Positions 9,518-18,330 of a DNA stretch of 64,000 bases are shown one piece after another. Under the pieces are notes generated by a model. The model did no database searches. It was not told where the DNA came from and saw only the letters and a list, made by a program, of their open reading frames with translations. The DNA is taken from positions 42,437-106,436 of the forward strand of contig JANQGX010000087.1 in the NCBI GenBank assembly GCA_028282885.1, read 5' to 3'. The translations under genes and the position numbers were made by a program. Origin of the DNA: SAR324 cluster bacterium. GTDB lineage: Bacteria; SAR324; XYD2-FULL-50-16. Each line of letters begins with the position of its first letter. Position 1 is the first letter of the stretch.

Positions 9518-10429
9518 ATGACCATTCCAAAACACTACGAGTTAAGAAAACCTATCCTGGAATTACTTAAAGGCGGAGCAGAAATGAAGCCCAGGGATTT
9601 TCACTCTCCGCTGGCCGAACAATTCAATATCTCTGACGAAGAAAGAAACCGGATGTATGATTCCGGAAACGGACCGATATTCGGTGATCGGATCTCTTGG
9701 GCTCTCAGCTATATAAACATAGCCGGATTAGTAGACAAACCGAAACAAGGCATTTATCGCCTCAGTGCCAAAGGGTCGGAACTTTTGAAAACCCCGGAGA
9801 AAATAGACGGATACATCGAGCAGAAGCTGACCGAACGGGAAAAGAAGAGAAACAGGGAAAAAGAGATCAAATCTGCCGAGGTAATGGTCAACTTGACGCC
9901 TCAAGAGAGGTTATACAACGCTTTTGAAGAGATTCAACATTCAGCCTACGACGATATACTGGACACTATCCTCAACAAGTCCCCCACGGAATTTGAACAT
10001 CTGGTCGTGCGATTGCTTGAAAAAATGGGATACGGCGGACAATTGAAAGAGGCGGGAACAGTAACACCCGCAGGCAACGACCAGGGAATTGATGGAGTGA
10101 TCAAGGAAGATATTCTGGGTCTGGGTAAAATTCATATTCAGGCCAAACGGTACGCCAGGGACAATACGGTGGGAAGGGAAGAGATCCAGAAATTTGTCGG
10201 AGCTTTGGCCGTGGCCCAATCCAGTAAAGGTGTGTTTATCACAACATCATCTTACTCCAAAGGAGCTATCGACTATGCAAAAAGCCTGACAACGACTACG
10301 CTGGTTTTAATTGACGGCCTTCAACTGGCCAACTACATCTATGACTTTAGCCTGGGAATGCAGGTTGAACAGACGATTGAGATCAAAAAAATGGACAGCG
10401 ATTTCTGGGACATCATGCAGGATGCATGA
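9518..10429 (+). CDS. mrr: Mrr-type restriction endonuclease (type IV-like)
   Basis: 303 residues, the usual length for Mrr. Residues 1-95 form the Mrr N-terminal winged-helix domain (hallmarks GPIFGDRISWALSYINIAGLV and YRLSAKG). The C-terminal part is the Mrr catalytic domain, a PD-(D/E)xK fold, with GNDQGIDGVI (Asp192) and IHIQAKRY (Gln208, Lys210) as the D...QxK active site. Mrr enzymes cut methylated DNA, so one beside a methylating type I system would have to tolerate the host modification. It is separated from hsdR by 118 bp, so it may or may not be cotranscribed. Alternatively it could act as an accessory nuclease of the type I island. Confidence 0.9.
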   Translation: MTIPKHYELRKPILELLKGGAEMKPRDFHSPLAEQFNISDEERNRMYDSGNGPIFGDRISWALSYINIAGLVDKPKQGIYRLSAKGSELLKTPEKIDGYIEQKLTEREKKRNREKEIKSAEVMVNLTPQERLYNAFEEIQHSAYDDILDTILNKSPTEFEHLVVRLLEKMGYGGQLKEAGTVTPAGNDQGIDGVIKEDILGLGKIHIQAKRYARDNTVGREEIQKFVGALAVAQSSKGVFITTSSYSKGAIDYAKSLTTTTLVLIDGLQLANYIYDFSLGMQVEQTIEIKKMDSDFWDIMQDA

Positions 10430-10547
10430 TGCGACAATAATACTCCGGCTGATACAAGGCAAAACTCAGTTTGCTGAACCCGATGATCGCTTTGTTGTAA
10501 TCAAATGATCAAATTAGGGATCAAAAAACACAACCGCCCAACAATCC

Positions 10548-12968
10548 ATGGATAGAGAATTCTCCGAAAGAGATGTCTGCACCAAAATCATCACTCCGGC
10601 AATTATAAAAGCCGGCTGGGATCAGGATCAGTTCAGGGAAGAGTTTTTATTGACCAAAGGACGGATCATCGTCAATAGGAACCTTGCTTATCGTAACGAA
10701 AACAGGAATCACAAATCCGGTCCCAAAAGAGCGGATTATGTCCTCTTTGCACGCCCCAAAATCCCGATTGCCATAATTGAAGCAAAAACCGGCAAGTTTC
10801 CGATGGGAAAAGGGATGCAGCAAGCGCTGGCTTATGCTGAAATGCTGGATGCTCCTTTTGCTTTCAGCTCCAATGGTAAGGGGTTTTTACTTCACGACAG
10901 GACCGGTTTGACACAACCGGTGGAAAGGGAGTTGACGCCGGATCAATTCCCAAGCCTGGATGACCTGTGGCCCGTCTATCTGAAATGGAAGGGTCTGGAA
11001 GGGAAACAAGCCATTCAACTTGTTGAACAGCCCTATTACAGCGACGGGAGCAGCAAAACTCCTTACTATTATCAACAGGTCGCCATCAACAGAACCATTG
11101 AAACCATTGCTAACGGACAAAATCGGATTCTGTTGGTCATGGCCACGGGTACCGGAAAAACCTATACTGCATTTCAAATCATCTGGAAATTGTGGAAGGC
11201 CAAACGAAAAAAGAGAATCCTCTTTCTGGCTGACCGCAACATCCTGGTCGATCAGACCATACAACAGGATTTTGCTCCTTTTGGCGAGTCCATGCATAAA
11301 ATCAAAAACCGGGAAGTCAAAAGAAACTATGAGATCTACCTCAGCTTGTACCAGGCGGTAACCGGGAATAAAGAATGGAAGCAGATTTTCAAACAGTTTC
11401 CTCCGGATTTCTTTGATCTGGTCGTCGTGGATGAGTGTCATCGGGGTAGTGCGGATGAGGATTCCGCCTGGAGGGAAGTACTGACTCATTTCGATTCGGC
11501 TACTCATATCGGGCTGACGGCAACCCCAAGGGAAACAAGGGAAATTAGCAATATCACCTACTTTGGAGATCCCATCTACACCTATTCCTTAAAACAGGGA
11601 ATTGAAGACGGGTTTCTTGCTCCCTATAAGGTGATCCGAATCGTATCCGATAAGGATGCCACAGGCTATACTCCGACTGAAGGGAAAAGAGACAAGGGCG
11701 GTAAGCTGGTCGAAAGACGGCAATACAACACCAGGGATTTTGATCGAAACCTGGTACTGGAAAAACGAACCGACCTGGTAGCCAAAAGGGTATGGGAGTA
11801 TTTGAGCAAAACCGATCCCTATGGCAAGACTATTGTCTTTTGCGATAATCAGGATCATGCTGAACGAATGAGGCAAAGCCTGGTGAAACTCATTCCTGAA
11901 GCCGCTGAGAACCGACGCTATGTCATGCGCATAACAGGAGATGATGCCGAAGGCAAAGCCCAGCTTTTCTATTTTATCGATAACGATGAGCGGTTCCCGG
12001 TTATTGCCACAACATCGAAGCTTCTGACCACGGGAGTGGATGCCAAAACCTGCAGGTTGATTGTGTTGGACAAAACGATCAATTCCATGACCGAGTTCAA
12101 GCAGATCATCGGCAGAGGGACCCGTATCAGGGAGGACTACAAAAAGCTCTTCTTCACTATCATGGATTTCAAGGGTGCCACCCGTCTCTTTGCAGACCCG
12201 GAATTTGACGGGGAGCCGGTTGTCATCTATGAACCCGGGGAAAACGAGCCGGTTGTTCCCCCGGAAGATCTTGAAAACGGACAACCCGGAGAAATCGATG
12301 AACCCGGCGAAGAATACGGTCCGGGTGACCATGAATCGGATGGAGGAGAAGAAGAGACCGACGGTGGAGGAGATCCAAGAGAGAAGTACTATATTGACGA
12401 TGTTGAAGTACGCGTCGCTGTTGAATTGCACCAGTACTTAAATGAGGCCGGTCAGCTCAAAACGGAAGATTTGAGAATCTATCTCAAGGATCAGATCAGA
12501 AAGACCCTGAAGCAACAATTCGGCACTTTACAAGATTTCATAAAACGCTGGAGGGAAACCGAACGCAAACATGTCCTGCTCTCCGAATTAAAAGACCAGG
12601 GAATTCCTTTGGAAGTCCTGAAACAGGCCGTACCGGACAGCAACCGCTTTGATGCCTTCGATCTGGTTGTTCATATCGCCTTCGACCAGAAACCCCTGAC
12701 CCGGCAGGAAAGAGTGAACCGGGTAAAAAAGCGGAACTATTTCGGGAAATATGGCGATCAGGCCCGTGCTGTTCTCGATGCGCTGCTGGAAAAATACGCC
12801 AGTAACGGCATTCTGGATATCGAAGATCCCAAAATATTGGAACTCCCTCCTTTTGATAAAATAGGAAGCAAAACCCATATTCGTCGGGGTATCTTTGGCG
12901 GTCCGGAAAAATTCGCCCGGGCCATAACGGAACTTGAAAACGCACTGTATGATGTTCAGAGTGCATAA
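10548..12968 (+). CDS. hsdR: Type I restriction enzyme R subunit
   Basis: 806 residues, the size of EcoEI-type (type IB) R subunits. The N-terminal nuclease domain has Asp63 and Glu78-x-Lys80 (ADYVLFA...IIEAKTGK). The superfamily 2 helicase/translocase motor has Walker A ATGTGKT (199-205), DECH box (295-298), LTATP and motif VI IIGRGTRIR. An acidic, Gly/Pro-rich linker follows near 565-610 before the C-terminal HsdM-contact domain. It translocates DNA and cleaves unmodified DNA in a complex with HsdM and HsdS. hsdM starts 15 bp after its stop, so they are cotranscribed. All core motifs look intact. Confidence 0.95.
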   Translation: MDREFSERDVCTKIITPAIIKAGWDQDQFREEFLLTKGRIIVNRNLAYRNENRNHKSGPKRADYVLFARPKIPIAIIEAKTGKFPMGKGMQQALAYAEMLDAPFAFSSNGKGFLLHDRTGLTQPVERELTPDQFPSLDDLWPVYLKWKGLEGKQAIQLVEQPYYSDGSSKTPYYYQQVAINRTIETIANGQNRILLVMATGTGKTYTAFQIIWKLWKAKRKKRILFLADRNILVDQTIQQDFAPFGESMHKIKNREVKRNYEIYLSLYQAVTGNKEWKQIFKQFPPDFFDLVVVDECHRGSADEDSAWREVLTHFDSATHIGLTATPRETREISNITYFGDPIYTYSLKQGIEDGFLAPYKVIRIVSDKDATGYTPTEGKRDKGGKLVERRQYNTRDFDRNLVLEKRTDLVAKRVWEYLSKTDPYGKTIVFCDNQDHAERMRQSLVKLIPEAAENRRYVMRITGDDAEGKAQLFYFIDNDERFPVIATTSKLLTTGVDAKTCRLIVLDKTINSMTEFKQIIGRGTRIREDYKKLFFTIMDFKGATRLFADPEFDGEPVVIYEPGENEPVVPPEDLENGQPGEIDEPGEEYGPGDHESDGGEEETDGGGDPREKYYIDDVEVRVAVELHQYLNEAGQLKTEDLRIYLKDQIRKTLKQQFGTLQDFIKRWRETERKHVLLSELKDQGIPLEVLKQAVPDSNRFDAFDLVVHIAFDQKPLTRQERVNRVKKRNYFGKYGDQARAVLDALLEKYASNGILDIEDPKILELPPFDKIGSKTHIRRGIFGGPEKFARAITELENALYDVQSA

Positions 12969-12983
12969 ATTGAAAAAAAGGCA

Positions 12984-14747
12984 ATGAGTTTAAGCAACAC
13001 CATTAAAACCATCCAGGATATTATGCGCAAAGACGACGGTGTGGACGGAGACGCACAGCGTATCGGCCAGCTCACCTGGATGCTGTTTCTGAAAGTCTTT
13101 GATCAAAAGGAAGAGGAGTGGGAAGACGATGCCGCTGACCGGGGAAAGACCTATAAATCCCCCTTGCCGGAAGAGTGCCGCTGGCGAAACTGGGCAACGT
13201 TTGAAGGAGGAAAGCCGCAAACACCTCCCAATGAACTGATCGAATTTGTTAATTCAACGGTTTTTCCAAAACTGAAGAAGCTCAGTACTGAAGGCCTGGA
13301 AGAAAACGCAAATGCTCAAAAGGCTAAGGTGGTGGGGGAAGTCTTCAGGGATTCCAACAACTACATGAAATCCGGGACCCTGATGCTGGAAGTGATCGAA
13401 AAGCTCGACGAGGCAATCGACTTCCATGATTTCACATCACGTCAGCACTTGGGAGACATTTACGAGCAGGTTCTGAATGATTTGAGAAGCGCGGGTAATG
13501 CGGGCGAATTCTATACGCCACGGGCCATTACCGAGTTCATGGTGCAGATGGTGGATCCCAGGCTGGAAAGAAGGGAAACAGTACTGGACCCGGCTTGTGG
13601 CACCGGTGGCTTTCTCACCGCCTCTTTTAACTGGCTGAAAAACCAGGCTGATAATAAGTCCGGGCTCAAGGATCAAGAAGCCCTGGAAAAGAGTATCAGG
13701 GGAATTGAAAAAAAGCAGCTACCACACCTGCTCTGCACCACCAACTTGCTTCTGCACGGCATAGAGACACCTGATCAGATCGAGCATCGTAATACCCTGG
13801 CCAGACCCTGGAACGATTGGTCAAAAACCGAACAGGTGGATTGTGTCATTACCAACCCTCCCTTTGGAGGTAGCGAAGAAGACGGTGTTGGCACCGATTT
13901 CCCCTCGGACCTGCAAACAAGGGAAACATCGGATATGTTTCTAACCTTGATTGTTAGAAGGCTTCTCAAACCAAATGGCCGGGGCGCCATCGTACTCCCC
14001 GACGGCAACCTGTTTGGCGAAGGAGTCAAGGCCAAAGTAAAGGAACTGTTGCTGGAACAATGTAACCTGCATACGATTATTCGGCTTCCCAACGGCGTTT
14101 TTAATCCTTACACCGGAATCAAAACCAACCTCCTGTTTTTCTCCAAGGGCAAGCCCACCGAAACCATCTGGTACTATGAACACCCTTATCCCCCCGGTTA
14201 TAAAAGTTACTCCAAAACCAAACCCATTACCCTGGATGAATTCAAACCCATAAAGTCCTGGTGGGGTGAGGAGTCGGACGGATTTGCCGGCCGGGTTGAA
14301 AACGAGTTTGCCTGGAAAGTGGATTTCAAAACCCGAAAGGAAGAGGCGAAAGCCAAAGCCCAACCCCACAAGGACAAGGCGGAGGAACTCAAAAACGAAG
14401 CGTCCGATATTGATCACAAGATCAGGAATCTGAAAAGTTCACTCAAGGGAATTAAGTCGGAAATCGATAAGCTGAGTGTGGAAACGGAGATCAAGGAGCT
14501 GCAGAAACAGGCAAAAAACCTGCGAGATAAAGCCAGGGATGAGCAGGCAGCATATGACCGGATTTACTGGCCCATCTACAACCTGGATGAAAAGAACCCC
14601 AATACACCGGAAGCAATCAAACTCGATCCCGATGAACTGCTGAAACAGCATAAGCAACTACAAAAGGAGATCACCAAAACGGAAAACCAGCTAAAGCAGG
14701 AACTCGCCAAGGCCTTTGCTCATCACTTTACGGAGGATAGTGCATGA
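12984..14747 (+). CDS. hsdM: Type I modification methyltransferase subunit (N6-adenine)
   Basis: 587 residues. N-terminal HsdM_N helical domain, then the N6-adenine methyltransferase domain with SAM-binding motif I DPACGTGGF (from residue 202) and catalytic motif IV NPPF (291-294). The C-terminal third (about 450-585) is a long Lys/Glu-rich coiled coil, likely for assembly with HsdS. It methylates adenine at the site chosen by HsdS. The next gene overlaps its stop by 4 bases (ATGA), indicating translational coupling. Confidence 0.95.
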   Translation: MSLSNTIKTIQDIMRKDDGVDGDAQRIGQLTWMLFLKVFDQKEEEWEDDAADRGKTYKSPLPEECRWRNWATFEGGKPQTPPNELIEFVNSTVFPKLKKLSTEGLEENANAQKAKVVGEVFRDSNNYMKSGTLMLEVIEKLDEAIDFHDFTSRQHLGDIYEQVLNDLRSAGNAGEFYTPRAITEFMVQMVDPRLERRETVLDPACGTGGFLTASFNWLKNQADNKSGLKDQEALEKSIRGIEKKQLPHLLCTTNLLLHGIETPDQIEHRNTLARPWNDWSKTEQVDCVITNPPFGGSEEDGVGTDFPSDLQTRETSDMFLTLIVRRLLKPNGRGAIVLPDGNLFGEGVKAKVKELLLEQCNLHTIIRLPNGVFNPYTGIKTNLLFFSKGKPTETIWYYEHPYPPGYKSYSKTKPITLDEFKPIKSWWGEESDGFAGRVENEFAWKVDFKTRKEEAKAKAQPHKDKAEELKNEASDIDHKIRNLKSSLKGIKSEIDKLSVETEIKELQKQAKNLRDKARDEQAAYDRIYWPIYNLDEKNPNTPEAIKLDPDELLKQHKQLQKEITKTENQLKQELAKAFAHHFTEDSA

Positions 14748-15802
14748 GCCGGGATTTAACATCAAGCGAAAACAGTGTTCCCGAGAAATTGTTAAAGGAT
14801 ATCAAGAGCCTGATTGAGGAGAGCCGCAGAAACCTTACGGTCACGGTCAATAAAACGATGACCTTGCTCTATTGGCAGATCGGAAAGCGGATCAATGATG
14901 AAGTCCTGCAAGGCAAACGGGCGGATTACGGAATGCAAATTGTCGCCTCACTGTCGCGACAACTGACGGAAAAGTTCGGAAAAGGATTTAACCGCCAGTC
15001 ATTGAATCGAATGTGCCTGTTTAACCGGCATTTCCCCGATTTTACGATTTGCTCGACGCTGTCGAGCAAATTAAGCTGGTCACATTTCGTCGAGCTTCTC
15101 CCCCTCAAAGATCAATTACAAAGAGAGTTTTATGCGGAAATGTGTCGCATGGAGAGATGGAGCGTCCGCACCCTCCGGGATCGCATCAATTCCATGCTAT
15201 ATGAACGCACCGCCCTGTCAAAAAAGCCGGACGAGCTGATCGAGCAGGAACTGGAAAATTTCCGGGGAGAAAAGGACCTGACACCGAATCTTGTTTTGAA
15301 AGATCCCTACATTCTCGATTTTCTGGATCTTAAAGACCGGTACCTGGAAAAAGACCTGGAGGATGCCATACTCAGGGAGATGGAGCAGTTTCTGCTGGAG
15401 ATGGGGGTGGGGTTCAGTTTCATTGCCCGGCAAAAAAGATTGCAGATTGATAGCGACGATTTCTACATTGACCTGCTTCTTTTTAACCGCAAGCTCAAAC
15501 GGCTGGTAGCCATCGACCTGAAGCTGGGGAGTTTTAAGGCGGAGTACAAGGGTCAGATGGAACTCTACCTGCGCTGGCTGGACAGGCATGAAAAACAGGA
15601 AGGGGAGGATTCTCCCTTGGGGATCATCCTCTGCGCCGGAAAGAAAGAGGAGCAGATCGAACTGCTGGAGCTGGATCAATCGGGCATTCACGTGGCAGAA
15701 TACCTGACCGTCCTTCCCGACAAAGAGATGCTTCAACAAAAACTGCAGGAAGCCATCGCCAAATCCCGCCTGCGCCTGGAAAACAGGGAGGATGCATCAT
15801 GA
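14744..15802 (+). CDS. DUF1016 / YhcG-type PD-(D/E)xK nuclease-domain protein
   Basis: 352 residues in two parts: an N-terminal YhcG_N-like helical domain (LYWQIGKRI, YGMQIVASLSRQL, GFNRQSLNRM) and a C-terminal PD-(D/E)xK-like domain (FYIDLLLFNRKLKRLVAIDLKLG followed by YKGQMELYLRWLD). Members often sit inside type I restriction operons; their role is unsettled and may be regulatory or an extra defence nuclease. It overlaps hsdM by 4 bases and hsdS by 4 bases, so it is made stoichiometrically with the methylase complex. The Asp-x-Lys in IDLKLG is the likely catalytic pair. Confidence 0.88.
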   Translation: MSRDLTSSENSVPEKLLKDIKSLIEESRRNLTVTVNKTMTLLYWQIGKRINDEVLQGKRADYGMQIVASLSRQLTEKFGKGFNRQSLNRMCLFNRHFPDFTICSTLSSKLSWSHFVELLPLKDQLQREFYAEMCRMERWSVRTLRDRINSMLYERTALSKKPDELIEQELENFRGEKDLTPNLVLKDPYILDFLDLKDRYLEKDLEDAILREMEQFLLEMGVGFSFIARQKRLQIDSDDFYIDLLLFNRKLKRLVAIDLKLGSFKAEYKGQMELYLRWLDRHEKQEGEDSPLGIILCAGKKEEQIELLELDQSGIHVAEYLTVLPDKEMLQQKLQEAIAKSRLRLENREDAS

Positions 15803-17493
15803 ATCCTCAAACGTTTTTGAAAGAGTTCAGCACCATCGCCAATGCCCCCGGTGGAATTCAACGATTGCGGGAGATGATTTTACAATTGGCGATGATGGGA
15901 AAGCTGGTAGAGCAAGATCCTGATGATGAGCCTGCAAGGGAATTGCTGGAAAGAATAAACTCCAAAAAAAAGAAACATTTAAATAGTAAAAGAAACATTC
16001 AGCCGACAAATATTTCGGAAAATGGTTACTATTCTGTTCCTAGCGGTTGGGTTACATGTCAACTTGGGGATTTGGTTTTATCGATAACGGGAGGTGGTAC
16101 TCCTTCGAAAAACAATACAGATTATTGGAATGGGAATATCCCTTGGGCAAGTGTAAAGGATCTCAAAGATAGTAAATATTTAGAAAAAACGATTGATAAA
16201 ATAACGGCCAAAGGGCTTAGTAATAGTTCATCTAATCTAATTCCCGCCGGATGCTATATTGTTTGTACAAGAATGGGTCTCGGGAAATCAGCTATTAACA
16301 AAATAGAAATCGCAATAAACCAAGACTTAAAGGCATTAGAAATCCCTGAAGATATTGAAATTGACTATTTTCATATATTATACCGTACAAGAGTTGTTGC
16401 CGGTACTGGAATGACTGTAAAAGGTATAAAACAGAAAGATCTTTTAGCGTTACCCGCACTTCTTCCTCCATTAAATGAGCAACAACGGATCGTTGCCAAG
16501 GTGGATCAGTTGATGTCGCTTTGTGATCAATTAGAAGCTCAACAACAGAGGCGATCGGAGCTGGTCAGGAATGCCCGGGTTTCAGTCCTGGAAGCGCTGG
16601 CCGATGCCCAAGGAGGCGATGAACTGAAAACCGCCTGGAACCGGGTAAAAGACAATCTCCCCCTGCTTTTTGAAGCCCCGGAAGATGTGGAGGATTTGAA
16701 AAAGTGCATCCTGCAAAACGCAGTCATGGGAAAACTGGTCCCTCAAGACCCTTCCGACGAACCTGCCAGCGAACTTTTAAAAAAAATTGCCAAGGAAAAA
16801 GCAGAACTCATACGCAAGAAAGAAATCAAAAAGCAGAAACCGTTGCCAGAAATCAGGGAAGCAGAGCTACCTTTTCAGATCCCAAAGGGATGGGATTGGT
16901 GTCGGTTTCAGGATACATTCTATGATATCCGATACGGTACATCAAAAAAATGCTACCAGAATAGAGGTTCAGTGGCTGTGTTGAGGATTCCAAACTTGAT
17001 TAGTGGTAGAGTTGACAGGAGTAATTTAAAGTTCACAGATTTAACTCCCAAAGAGGTTGAAGACTTATCTTTAGAAAAAGGAGACTTGTTGTTAATTCGA
17101 TCTAATGGGAGCCTATCATTAGTAGGGCGGTCATCGATTGTAGAAATAGAAGCCGAAAATGATGCCTTTGCAGGATATTTAATGCGGATACGCATTTTCA
17201 AGGAAAGTATTAATCCAGAATTTATTCATTTCGCTCTGGAATCACCTTTCATAAGAAAAGCAATTGAAATACCTATTAGAACAACAAGTGGAGTTAAAAA
17301 TATCAATAGTACTGAGGTTTCACAATTATTAATGCCTCTACCTCCTCTAAATGAACAAAAAAAGATTTTTAAAAAAGTTCAGTCTCTCATTTCTTATTGT
17401 GACACTTTAAACGAACAACTGGATACATCAAAAAAAATCACCGAACAACTCGCCCAATCAATCGTTGAAAGCATCACCGGACTATCCGCCTAA
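15799..17493 (+). CDS. hsdS: Type I specificity subunit
   Basis: 564 residues with two target recognition domains. TRD1 begins at VPSGWVTCQLGDLV (about residue 75) and TRD2 at IPKGWDWCRFQDTF (about 355). Each is followed by the conserved spacer phrase PPLNEQ...I..KV..L...CD.L. TRD1 and TRD2 are visibly more AT-rich than the flanking conserved parts, as expected for TRDs exchanged by recombination. It gives the HsdRMS complex its bipartite recognition sequence, which cannot be predicted here. It overlaps the upstream gene by 4 bases. Confidence 0.94.
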   Translation: MNPQTFLKEFSTIANAPGGIQRLREMILQLAMMGKLVEQDPDDEPARELLERINSKKKKHLNSKRNIQPTNISENGYYSVPSGWVTCQLGDLVLSITGGGTPSKNNTDYWNGNIPWASVKDLKDSKYLEKTIDKITAKGLSNSSSNLIPAGCYIVCTRMGLGKSAINKIEIAINQDLKALEIPEDIEIDYFHILYRTRVVAGTGMTVKGIKQKDLLALPALLPPLNEQQRIVAKVDQLMSLCDQLEAQQQRRSELVRNARVSVLEALADAQGGDELKTAWNRVKDNLPLLFEAPEDVEDLKKCILQNAVMGKLVPQDPSDEPASELLKKIAKEKAELIRKKEIKKQKPLPEIREAELPFQIPKGWDWCRFQDTFYDIRYGTSKKCYQNRGSVAVLRIPNLISGRVDRSNLKFTDLTPKEVEDLSLEKGDLLLIRSNGSLSLVGRSSIVEIEAENDAFAGYLMRIRIFKESINPEFIHFALESPFIRKAIEIPIRTTSGVKNINSTEVSQLLMPLPPLNEQKKIFKKVQSLISYCDTLNEQLDTSKKITEQLAQSIVESITGLSA

Positions 17494-17518
17494 CAACAGG
17501 AGAAAAGGTTAAAAGGCC

Positions 17519-17581
17519 ATGTGCATCGAAAGTCTGACAATCAAGGAATATAGAAACCTTCGCAACTTCAAAATCGATTAA
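17519..17581 (+). pseudogene. 20-codon stump of an AAA/RecF-like ATPase gene
   Basis: Twenty-five bases after hsdS, an ATG behind AAAAGG opens a 20-codon frame (containing LTIKEYRNLRNFKID) that ends in TAA. This is the usual first strand of RecF/SMC/OLD-type ATPases (consensus I.IKNFRNLKDFEID), which would continue to a Walker A about 15 residues later. Here the sequence after Asp20 is unrelated. I read it as the start of a deleted defence ATPase gene that once followed hsdS. Confidence 0.6.
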
Positions 17582-17667
17582 CCAGAAATTTCGTAAAAAA
17601 CGCATTAAAATACTCTTTTCTGAAATCCGATCCTGAAAGACATTTCACCAAATCAGCGATGCTTCGC

Positions 17668-17781
17668 CTAAGCGACCATAGGAAAGATGGATTCTTCCAG
17701 TTTAGACAGCATGATTTCCAGGTTGTTGTTCTTGAGTGGCGAGCGTTCCTGGCTTATTTCACAAGTACCACCTTTTACCAT
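17668..17781 (-). CDS. Possible small ORF (37 aa), or gene remnant
   Basis: Minus-strand frame from the ATG at 17779-17781, ending EIMLSKLEESIFPMVA. The amphipathic C-terminus looks protein-like, but no good ribosome binding site precedes it. The frame continues upstream of the ATG for 15 codons to the stop of the preceding frame. It could be the tail of a deleted gene at the junction between the restriction island and the catabolic cluster. Confidence 0.25.
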   Translation of the reverse strand: MVKGGTCEISQERSPLKNNNLEIMLSKLEESIFPMVA

Positions 17782-17830
17782 TACGGCAAATTGAGAGGGT
17801 TGCCAGTTCCTGTTTATTGATGTGTGTTAA

Positions 17831-18229
17831 TCAGATCTCTGACTGTAGGGTCTTGATTATTTTATTAACCAGGGAGTTACTGTTTGTCAGGACCTTACTG
17901 ATTTCTTCCGGAAGGAGATTGTCCCAATGTATACCGGCTGTCACCACAACATTCGTGTTGAAAACGGAGGCAAGGGTTTCTGCGCTTTTCTTCGCCAAAT
18001 CATCTTCCTTGTGCCCGATATAGGTAAATACGGATGAGGTTGCACTGGTTACATTGGGATCTTTAAGGCTGGGCCTGGGTTGTGCCATTGCTACAGCACC
18101 TATATGCGGTGCTTCTCCGCCAAATATGGAAACCAGGATATCCTTTCCGATCAATTGTATATGAGCCGAAAAATTGAATTGACTTTCTTCAGTATGGACG
18201 AAATAACATCTCTTTTTATTGTTACTCAT
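17831..18229 (-). CDS. Probable LpdD-like prenyl-FMN decarboxylase accessory protein
   Basis: 132 residues. The core GGEAPHIGAVAMAQPRPSL, then SATSSVFTYIGHKEDDLAKK, then VVVTAGIHWDNL agrees with what I remember of the small LpdD/gallate-decarboxylase D-subunit family, proposed to act as a chaperone or accessory for UbiD-family decarboxylases that use prenylated FMN. This is from memory of the family pattern and is not certain. Support comes from UbiD (41851-43269) and UbiX (26645-27202) genes on the same strand. It is the last gene of the long minus-strand cluster, 101 bp after the ABC ATPase. Confidence 0.6.
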   Translation of the reverse strand: MSNNKKRCYFVHTEESQFNFSAHIQLIGKDILVSIFGGEAPHIGAVAMAQPRPSLKDPNVTSATSSVFTYIGHKEDDLAKKSAETLASVFNTNVVVTAGIHWDNLLPEEISKVLTNSNSLVNKIIKTLQSEI

Positions 18230-18330
18230 GCCTGATCTCGGTTACCGCAACTATTATTGATCGTTTCATCATGTTGAAATATTGTCTCAGTCATAAAGAT
18301 TCAAATCAACAAGAAATTCTATTTTGCATT

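Noticed and set aside
12175..12441. Open frame inside hsdR in another frame, one of many such shadows across the window
   Set aside because: Fully contained in a well supported gene; the same reasoning applies to other overlapping frames.
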